29,460 bases of DNA from an uncultured Clostridia bacterium. GTDB lineage: Bacteria; Bacillota; Clostridia; JAAYHZ01. How positions within the stretch are numbered: the stretch's first letter is position 1; every line of letters starts with the position of its first letter. Under the pieces are notes generated by a model. That model searched no databases, was not told the DNA's origin, and saw nothing but the letters and a program-made list of their open reading frames with translations. The stretch lies in NCBI GenBank assembly GCA_937894465.1, contig CALCRE010000212.1, positions 1-29,460 of the forward strand, in the 5' to 3' direction. Made by a program: the position numbers and the translations under genes. Shown in pieces: positions 23,112 to 29,460 of the stretch.

Positions 23112-26100
23112 CTATCGGTTGTAAACAACCGTTTCATCCACTGTGTAGGTAACAACGCCATACGCTTTTGTGAAAGGATAAAACATCAAGGTTGAATTAC
23201 CCGTTTCATCTATTTCAAAACCGGGTTCCGAGTTTGCAATGACAATGTGAGCCAATGTATCCACTTTCTTAATACCCTCAATCATATAGCCGTATGTATG
23301 TCCGTCCGGCAACCGAATAATGAGGGTTCGTCCTTTACCGTCAAAGGGAACTAAATCAGCAGTGACAAAAGCATTATAAGGCGATCCTGTTGCTTTTCGC
23401 ATCACTGATTGAATGATACCCTTACGGTGACCGGATCCTGTCAGTTTCACATCACCTTTTTGTAACAGCGTTCCGCCGGATAAGACCATTTTCATGACCT
23501 TTCCATTTACTTCCCGTATGAATCCTCTTTTCCCCTCTATGCGTAGATCCTCCATGGAAAATGAGTCACTCTTGGAAAGCCGGAGGATATAGTCTTTCGT
23601 GTCACCATATGAAATGATCAACACCACATCATTCGTCCCGTCATTGTTTTTTGGTCCTTTGACCGCTTGTATTTTTTGTATTTGCGCCGGATGACAAGGA
23701 TCTACCGGCTCTAGGACATGGATGAACAAGCTTGCGAGCTTTTCACCGGCACGGCGAACAATCATCTTGGGCATTCTATATTTTTCAGCTTCATCGTTAC
23801 TGTCCATAGAAGTTCCGTACAACCGGGTTGCTCGTAAAGAAGGCACATCACACACCAACAACTCTTGATCATCATCTTGCATGAATCCGTGGATATGAAG
23901 ACCGGCTATGATTTCGCCCTTTTCATTAAAGGATGATGCAACCACATTGTATCGATCCGAATCAAAATGTGCTTTTTGGACATTTTCCGGATAGATGTAT
24001 GCGTAATAATGTCCCTTAGCGTCTCCCCTGTCCGATGCTTTATCCGGTCGGACAACAGGTACATCGACCGGAATCAAGGGATGATCCGTCATCTTCCTCG
24101 CACCTTCTACAACCATCCTTGCATTATGGTTGGCGTCATAATTCAAGGAGTACTCGTGACTTGCTCCTCCAAAAACACGGAAAAGATCCACTATGTACCC
24201 TGCATCTTCTAAATTCCTACCCGTGTCGATACGCCACAGTTCCCTGGAATATTCACCTTTTATGTCATAAGCGGCGTTTTGGTTAGCTTTGACGATTTGA
24301 AGGGTTTTGTCATCAATGTCAAAAACCTCGATGTTTCCACCGTGAACAGCACTTCCCTTAAATTCTGCATCGGAAGAGTCCACTGTTACGGTATTATGTG
24401 CCAAAGTGGATGCAGACCAGCATCTGTACTTAGTATAGTTGTAGCCGATGTCCGGAAGCAATTCACATCCGTATGCATACAAAGCGATGTTCAAAGGATC
24501 CTGATGATTATGCCCGTACTTGGTGGTAAACATCAAGTACAGCTGAGATTGCTTTATACCGGAGCCCTTTGACAATTTTGCAACTCCGGCTGCCGGAATA
24601 AGAATGGATTTTTCATAATCCCTACATTCACCGGTTCTTTGGTCATTTGCCCATGTATCTTGAATAGGCACAAGCCTTCCGTCGGGATAGCTTAATTTCC
24701 ACGGTAAAGTCAAGCTCTCTTCGATCATGGAAAACAAGGATCCGGGATCCAAGTTATCAAATCGCTTTCCTGTCAAGGGAGAAATATACCCGACAGGATC
24801 AGAGTATCCTTTCATCCTTTCACAGACTCGTAAAATACCACCCACACTTTGATTATGGTATGAGAGGGTTGTTTCCATAAAGAATCCGTCGAATAAAGAG
24901 GTGGAAGAAACGTAATCAATCATCCGTTCATAAGCTTCGTGCATGTAATCAGGTTCGTCTATGGCGATGGAAATAGCGGCCAACCCCAACCACTTACAAT
25001 AATCCATATTGCTGTTATATGTTTTGTAGCTCATGATAAACTCAACCGAAGGTCTGAACAGTTCATTCACCAGAGTATCATATACATCAAATCCGAGCAT
25101 ATTACTTAAAATATCCAATGCATCGGTTTGTTTGACAGTATATAATGCATCTACGGCTTTGGCCAACACAGTAAGATCCGTATAAAACCACCAGGACCAA
25201 ACTCCGCCCCAATAGGGATACGGAGGACCTAATTTTTTATCCACGGGGTACCCTCTCCAATATGTATCATATACCGGAACATACTTTTTATATGCTTCAC
25301 ATAAGTTTAACAGGACATAAGCCGCACCTAAAGGATCCCTCTTTGCCATACCGGGCAATTCCGACAACACATAAGCTCTTTGTAAGAACAAAGCATGCAT
25401 GGATAGGAAATATTGCTTTTGGTCTTGATCCTCATAAAAAGGATATACCACATCTTGACCCGAATCATTTTTCATAATGTGCTTTTTATCTTCAAAAACC
25501 TTTTGATCCGGCCAGATGGATCCGTCTTTTTTCAATATGATTTCATTCGGTTTCTCATGATTCCAATCATATAACTGATACGGCCACAAGTGGGGATTCG
25601 AAGGAGAACCCACCCAATATATTCCCACCCGATCCGGAATGAGTTCGGCAAGCTTTTTCGCTTCCGAAGAAATCTCCCTTTTGGTGATTTTCATTTTCTC
25701 GTTGTTATGATTGTAATTGGATAAACGTGGTAACGTTTGTTTTCCTGCTTTGTACAAATCATCTTTGTCAAAGGATAGGACCATCACCTTGTTAGCGCTT
25801 GATACCAAATGAAGCTCGTATGCAACTTTTGCAATCGGTTCAGGGTGTGAAAACTCCATGGTAATACAACCGGCACAAGAAATATACTTTTCAATCTCCA
25901 CCGGAATCATATCTTCACCCGGTGTTTTCCAGAAAAGCTTCCAATCGTTCTTCAAAAAACCGGGTTGCCCCTTCAAAGCAAGTTTTTTATTCGCAAAGCC
26001 AATAGTATCAAACTCCACTGAAAGATCATTAATCCGGTCATTTTCATCAGCTTTGTATTGAGCATTTTCAATATAGTTCAAATAGATCCGATGGAATCGT

Positions 26101-26681
26101 CCTTCTTTTATAACATCGGCGTCCACATAAAAATGCTTCTTGGTCACACAACCTCCTTTTTGATCCGTGGCAATATCATTGTAAAAGGATGTGCGAACGG
26201 GAAAACTAGAAGTGAAATACGGTTGATCTGCTCCTCGGTATTTTAAAATATTGAGCTCAATATATTCTCCGGGTTTTAAACCATTTGACAGCCCGATTTC
26301 TTCAAGAGGAATGGACAATTCCACATCGAATCGATTTTCCGTGTCGGTTATTTTCACTTCATAACGCTCTACAGGCTTTGTGGGGAAACCTCTTTCTTGT
26401 GCTAAGGTAACCTTCTTGTCAGATGAATCGGTTTTGATATTCAGAGAATAGGAGAGATTTGTTTCACCTACCGGACGGAAAAGAAAAATAAATCCATGTG
26501 TTTCCGGCCCGGAACCGGCTGTATATGTACAAGACGCTTTGATCCTCACGGTTTTACTTTCTAATGTAACAAGTGCATACACTTCATCGCTGTCCTTTTT
26601 CAGAAAAAAGAATCCTGAAAAATCCTTGAGCAAAACTTCGGGGTTGGCGATCATGACCTTTTTGGTATCATATCGTATCAT
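23112..26681 (-). CDS. Heparinase II/III-family protein with N-terminal carbohydrate-binding-like domain
   Basis: 1189-aa predicted polysaccharide lyase without signal peptide. Residues about 30-190 look like a CBM9/DOMON-type beta-sandwich. About 340-700 is an alpha/alpha-toroid (many Trp/Tyr, TYWRGYP, YWGGVWSWW) with the TLSYHNQSVGG catalytic-type segment near 607-615. From about 715 comes the heparinase II/III beta domain with YGHNHQDPLNIALYAYG, LLPDIGYNY and STLAHNTVTVDSS. Such enzymes cleave uronic-acid-containing glycans (heparin, alginate) by beta-elimination; the exact polymer is not readable. The frame is open to 26780, but GAGGTG lies 6-7 nt before the ATG at 26681. It is followed by the GIIGGADGPT protein. 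Lack of export signal implies action on imported oligosaccharides. Confidence 0.87.
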   Translation of the reverse strand: MIRYDTKKVMIANPEVLLKDFSGFFFLKKDSDEVYALVTLESKTVRIKASCTYTAGSGPETHGFIFLFRPVGETNLSYSLNIKTDSSDKKVTLAQERGFPTKPVERYEVKITDTENRFDVELSIPLEEIGLSNGLKPGEYIELNILKYRGADQPYFTSSFPVRTSFYNDIATDQKGGCVTKKHFYVDADVIKEGRFHRIYLNYIENAQYKADENDRINDLSVEFDTIGFANKKLALKGQPGFLKNDWKLFWKTPGEDMIPVEIEKYISCAGCITMEFSHPEPIAKVAYELHLVSSANKVMVLSFDKDDLYKAGKQTLPRLSNYNHNNEKMKITKREISSEAKKLAELIPDRVGIYWVGSPSNPHLWPYQLYDWNHEKPNEIILKKDGSIWPDQKVFEDKKHIMKNDSGQDVVYPFYEDQDQKQYFLSMHALFLQRAYVLSELPGMAKRDPLGAAYVLLNLCEAYKKYVPVYDTYWRGYPVDKKLGPPYPYWGGVWSWWFYTDLTVLAKAVDALYTVKQTDALDILSNMLGFDVYDTLVNELFRPSVEFIMSYKTYNSNMDYCKWLGLAAISIAIDEPDYMHEAYERMIDYVSSTSLFDGFFMETTLSYHNQSVGGILRVCERMKGYSDPVGYISPLTGKRFDNLDPGSLFSMIEESLTLPWKLSYPDGRLVPIQDTWANDQRTGECRDYEKSILIPAAGVAKLSKGSGIKQSQLYLMFTTKYGHNHQDPLNIALYAYGCELLPDIGYNYTKYRCWSASTLAHNTVTVDSSDAEFKGSAVHGGNIEVFDIDDKTLQIVKANQNAAYDIKGEYSRELWRIDTGRNLEDAGYIVDLFRVFGGASHEYSLNYDANHNARMVVEGARKMTDHPLIPVDVPVVRPDKASDRGDAKGHYYAYIYPENVQKAHFDSDRYNVVASSFNEKGEIIAGLHIHGFMQDDDQELLVCDVPSLRATRLYGTSMDSNDEAEKYRMPKMIVRRAGEKLASLFIHVLEPVDPCHPAQIQKIQAVKGPKNNDGTNDVVLIISYGDTKDYILRLSKSDSFSMEDLRIEGKRGFIREVNGKVMKMVLSGGTLLQKGDVKLTGSGHRKGIIQSVMRKATGSPYNAFVTADLVPFDGKGRTLIIRLPDGHTYGYMIEGIKKVDTLAHIVIANSEPGFEIDETGNSTLMFYPFTKAYGVVTYTVDETVVYNR

Positions 26682-26714
26682 ATTTTCCACCTCAAATAAT
26701 GCGAATATGGAATT

Positions 26715-26723
26715 ATTATACCA
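26715..26723 (-). promoter_or_regulatory. Extended -10 promoter of the heparinase operon
   Basis: On the minus strand TGGTATAAT has a perfect TATAAT (26715-26720) and the extended TG. No convincing -35 is seen. The predicted start near 26708 leaves about 27 nt to the ATG at 26681, and it excludes the longer reading that begins at 26780. Confidence 0.6.
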
Positions 26724-26837
26724 TATCCTTTCCCGATATGAGATATTCTCTTTTGTTAACCTTCTTCCGGGACGCTGCATATTATGAAATGTAAGTATAA
26801 TTTTAAAATGAAGTTTCTTTTTTGGAGGTGAATATTC

Positions 26838-26978
26838 ATGTCTTGTTGGTATGATGATGTAGATTCTGCAAAATTGGCGTTGATTGCCGCTATTTTGATT
26901 TTATTAGGAGATGCCTTAATGGTAGCTGCTGCTGTGAGTGCTGTGAAAAAGCTGGATTTCTTAAGAATGAAAGATTAG
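26838..26978 (+). CDS. 46-aa predicted membrane peptide
   Basis: Small protein starting MSCWYDDVDSAKLALIAA and ending VKKLDFLRMKD. Residues 13-34 form one hydrophobic helix (ALIAAILILLGDALMVAAAV) with a single Gly-Asp inside, flanked by an acidic N terminus and a basic C terminus. The ribosome site GGAGGTGA, about 7 nt before the ATG, is excellent, which argues it is a real gene. A TATAAT at 26796-26801 may be its -10 box, and a terminator follows at 27051. It sits between the divergent heparinase operon and the GH20 gene. Small one-helix proteins of this look occur in other Clostridia, as far as I recall, without known function. Confidence 0.7.
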   Translation: MSCWYDDVDSAKLALIAAILILLGDALMVAAAVSAVKKLDFLRMKD

Positions 26979-27050
26979 TTATTTAAGATCACTACAGAAA
27001 AATGTACTCATTTTTTTTGTGGAGAAGTGTGTATAGAGCGCTTAATACAT

Positions 27051-27103
27051 AAAAGGCAGATAAGAAATTCCATGCCCTCCTTTTTCCTTCTGCCTTTCTT
27101 TTT
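27051..27103 (+). terminator. Terminator after the 46-aa peptide gene
   Basis: AAAGGCAGA (27052-27060) pairs perfectly with TCTGCCTTT (27089-27097), followed by CTTTTT. The loop is long (28 nt), so efficiency is uncertain. The 207-nt gap from 26979 to 27185 otherwise holds only the promoter of the next gene. Confidence 0.6.
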
Positions 27104-27150
27104 AAATCTTTATTAAATATTGAGGCGGCGACCGGTAAACTATGGTAAAA

Positions 27151-27159
27151 TGGTATAAA
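27151..27159 (+). promoter_or_regulatory. Possible extended -10 promoter of the GH20 gene
   Basis: TGGTATAAA has the extended TG and a five-of-six -10 box (27154-27159). The predicted start near 27166 gives a leader of about 20 nt containing AAGGAGG. No -35 is evident. Confidence 0.45.
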
Positions 27160-27185
27160 TCATATCCCATAAGGAGGGAACGAAC

Positions 27186-29460
27186 ATGTACATTGGTTCG
27201 CTTGCTAAGCAAGACTCGACATTATCAGGTGTATACTCGTACCATAAACGCGGAACGCAAATCCCGGCGGAACCGGATTTATTACCGGATATTAACACCG
27301 GGGAAATAGGCATACAATCCGGCAATCTTTTTAACAATCAAAAAGTCGGATGGAAATGGACAACCCTTTTGGATGTAGGTGTGGATATTGTGATAGAGCT
27401 GAACAAAGCCTGCTTTATAGACCGTATTATCATAAATCAGGAGCCAAGTTCCGGAATCGGTGCCGTGGAAGTGTTGACTAGCACCGGCGAAAAGACCTTA
27501 TCTTTTACCGGCCGAATGGATGCCGCCACCGGACAAGCACTCGAACAAAGTCGCCTTGCCATTCCGGTAGGTGAAACGGCTGATAAAATCGTTATTCGAT
27601 TAACCTCTTGTTTTAAGAATATTATCATCGGATCTTTGGACATTATAGCCGGTGTATTTGATTGTCCGGTGATTTACCCCATTCCCCGTCATATGGAAAC
27701 AGAAAATCTTGTTGCGTTAACGATGGAGCAGTTGCAACAAATCTTGTTACCGGACAACCCCTCGGAAGACACCCTTTTTGTAGCGGAGCTGTTAAAAGGT
27801 AAAATAGCAGAATCAACAAGCAAGGATATTGCCGTAAAATACTTTAATCAAGTTAATTCACAGGAAAACGCTATTGTATTAGGCCTATGTACAGAATATG
27901 AAAAGGATTGTCCGGCCAAAGTAAAGCCGCAAAAAGAAGGATATATATTACATGCGGACAAGCTTACGGTCTATTTGACCGGTGCAGATAAAAACGGATT
28001 GATTTATGGAGTGGAAACTGTTTTATCTTTCCTGGAAAATGGATTTATCCCGGTATGTAGAATCAATGACTTCCCCCGTATGCAATTCAGAGGATTTCAT
28101 ACAGGTCTTCCAGCAAGAGAAGAAATACCTTTTTTTAAACGTTTCATTAAATATGTTCTGGCTCCTATGGGCTACAATACCATATTCCTTGAGTTTGCAG
28201 GAGGAATGCGCTTTGATCGACATCCTAAAATAACGGAAATGTGGATGGAAGGAAACCAAAAAGCGAAAAAAGGTGAATGGCCGGCCTTCCCTCATGGCAG
28301 CATGGTAGCAGGCGGCTCGGTGCTGGAAAAAAGTGAGGTTACCGACATTGTTGCCTATGCCCGCTCCTACGGTTTGGAAGTGATTCCGGAAGTGCAGTCA
28401 TTGAGTCATGTACAATACATCACCGTTGCATACCCCGAAATCGCAGAAATTGCCGAGGAAACCAAAGCAAAAACTAAATATGATTTGAACAAAGAAGACA
28501 TACCTCCCAGCGAATTCTATGCACACAGCTATTGTGCCGCTCAAGAAAAAAGTTATGAAATCATTTATGACATCATTGATGAGATTGTGGAAGTGGTCAA
28601 GCCTGTGGAATACGTTCATATGGGTCATGACGAGGTGTACCAAATCGGTATCTGCCCGGTTTGCAAGGATAAAGATCCTGCAGACTTGCTGGCAAAACAC
28701 ATTAATCGTATGCACAAGTATTTGGCGGATAAAAACTTGAAAATGATGATGTGGGGAGATATGCTCCATGATGTGACCCGCTACAAGACCCCTCCCGCCA
28801 TCGATAAAATTCCAAAGGACATTGTCATGCTGGATTTCATATGGTATTTCCACTTTGATAAGGATTTGGAAGATCGTTTGTTGAATCACGGTTTCAAAGT
28901 GATTATGGGTAACATGTACTCAAGTCATTATCCAAGATACGAATCCCGTATTCTAAAGGACGGAATGATCGGCGCTCAGGTGTCCACATGGTGTCGGTTC
29001 GATGAGTATACATTGGGATATATGGGGAAAATCTACGATGTGTTATATTCCGCCAATATGATGTGGAACGACACTTACCAAAGTGATGCACGTTTGATTT
29101 ACGATAAAATTCTTGTAGACATGATCCCGAAATTGCGCTCGAAAATCCATGGGTCAACTTATCCCACCATGTACAAGACGAAAAAATCCGTTCCTTTAAG
29201 ATTACCGTATCCTCAGCCTGCCGCTTGCATACCAAAAGAGTTGATTTCGTCAATAGATGCACTATGTAACCAAATTATAAGAAACGTAGCATTTGATTTG
29301 AGCAAGCCCCAAAGCGTCACATCCTCCGGATCTTCCAAACAGGTCATACCGGCATCGGTCAACATCCCGGTGAACGAGCAATTTGACAGCTTGGTATTTC
29401 TCCATACAACGGATAAAAATGTTGAGATTCCGTCCTTTAAACCTTTGAAGAAAATTGGAA
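27186..29460 (+). CDS. Family-20-type glycoside hydrolase (beta-hexosaminidase-like), 3' end cut by window edge
   Basis: 758 codons visible. It begins MYIGSLAKQDSTLSG with no signal peptide. An N-terminal beta-rich part (about 50-160) resembles an F5/8-type carbohydrate-binding module. A GH20-b-like segment leads to NGLIYGVETVLSFL (about 265-280). The TIM-barrel follows with DFPRMQFRGFH, LEVIPEVQSLSH and YVHMGHDEV. Asp482-Glu483 in the last motif matches the GH20 catalytic pair, where Glu is the acid and Asp assists the substrate N-acetyl group. The later motifs KMMMWGDML and GAQVSTW also fit. It would release terminal N-acetylhexosamines; the exact substrate is unknown. AAGGAGG is 8 nt before the ATG. 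The C-terminal portion continues beyond 29460. Confidence 0.85.
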   Translation, partial: MYIGSLAKQDSTLSGVYSYHKRGTQIPAEPDLLPDINTGEIGIQSGNLFNNQKVGWKWTTLLDVGVDIVIELNKACFIDRIIINQEPSSGIGAVEVLTSTGEKTLSFTGRMDAATGQALEQSRLAIPVGETADKIVIRLTSCFKNIIIGSLDIIAGVFDCPVIYPIPRHMETENLVALTMEQLQQILLPDNPSEDTLFVAELLKGKIAESTSKDIAVKYFNQVNSQENAIVLGLCTEYEKDCPAKVKPQKEGYILHADKLTVYLTGADKNGLIYGVETVLSFLENGFIPVCRINDFPRMQFRGFHTGLPAREEIPFFKRFIKYVLAPMGYNTIFLEFAGGMRFDRHPKITEMWMEGNQKAKKGEWPAFPHGSMVAGGSVLEKSEVTDIVAYARSYGLEVIPEVQSLSHVQYITVAYPEIAEIAEETKAKTKYDLNKEDIPPSEFYAHSYCAAQEKSYEIIYDIIDEIVEVVKPVEYVHMGHDEVYQIGICPVCKDKDPADLLAKHINRMHKYLADKNLKMMMWGDMLHDVTRYKTPPAIDKIPKDIVMLDFIWYFHFDKDLEDRLLNHGFKVIMGNMYSSHYPRYESRILKDGMIGAQVSTWCRFDEYTLGYMGKIYDVLYSANMMWNDTYQSDARLIYDKILVDMIPKLRSKIHGSTYPTMYKTKKSVPLRLPYPQPAACIPKELISSIDALCNQIIRNVAFDLSKPQSVTSSGSSKQVIPASVNIPVNEQFDSLVFLHTTDKNVEIPSFKPLKKIG

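Noticed and set aside
28398..28889. Minus-strand open frame of 163 codons
   Set aside because: It is fully antisense to the GH20-like gene, whose catalytic motifs are in the other strand; no ribosome site or family resemblance.
1..29460. CRISPR array, insertion sequence, prophage or toxin-antitoxin system
   Set aside because: No spaced direct-repeat array, transposase, integrase or paired small toxin genes were seen on either strand.

Overview
The window reads as a chromosome segment of a low-to-moderate-GC Clostridia (Bacillota). The strongest taxonomic sign is a complete SCIFF peptide gene (six cysteines in about 45 residues, a near-universal marker of Clostridia). It lies beside the order HD protein, secD, secF, recJ, relA, dtd, MBL hydrolase that is common in this class. 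Strong Shine-Dalgarno sites, frequent TTG/GTG starts and consensus sigma-A promoters fit. The species cannot be named from the sequence. No insertion sequence, prophage, CRISPR array or rRNA was seen.

Layout. 1-1.8 kb (minus): a sugar-acid pair, an SDR of the D-mannonate oxidoreductase type and a D-2-hydroxyacid dehydrogenase cut by the window edge, driven by a near-consensus promoter embedded in three copies of a TTGTCAAT repeat. 1.9-7.5 kb (minus): a housekeeping operon recJ-relA-dtd-MBL hydrolase. 7.6-9.4 kb: a mutarotase-like protein (plus) and a nitrilase-family amidase (minus) lying between recJ and secF, with overlapping stop codons. 9.4-12.8 kb (minus): secDF, an HD phosphohydrolase-like protein and scfA, the SCIFF precursor, which has its own promoter and terminator but no adjacent radical-SAM maturase. 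12.9-15.2 kb (plus): a cysteine-rich membrane protein, tRNA-Pro(GGG), a HAD phosphatase-like protein with an altered active site, and a membrane-anchored protein with two tandem domains. 15.2-18.9 kb (minus): another hydroxyacid dehydrogenase, a NYN-LOTUS protein and a MocR-type regulator that lacks the PLP-binding lysine. The regulator is divergent from an ECF vitamin-transporter S component (18.9-19.7 kb, plus). 19.8-22.0 kb (minus): a marR-ABC exporter operon. 22.0-26.7 kb (minus): a heparinase II/III-like protein followed by an unrecognised protein carrying the GIIGGADGPT motif of Na+-pumping decarboxylases. 26.8-29.5 kb (plus): a 46-aa membrane peptide and a large GH20-type glycosidase cut by the window edge.

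How the parts fit. One half is core information processing and secretion: stringent response, DNA repair, D-aminoacyl-tRNA proofreading and SecDF. The other half is carbohydrate and uronate use. The heparinase-like and GH20-like proteins have no signal peptide, so I infer that they act on imported oligosaccharides. Mannonate oxidoreductase and the dehydrogenases could handle the released uronic acids. The points most worth checking are the orphan SCIFF gene, the lysine-less MocR regulator beside an ECF transporter, the D-to-Q HAD protein, and the GIIGGADGPT protein in the heparinase operon.
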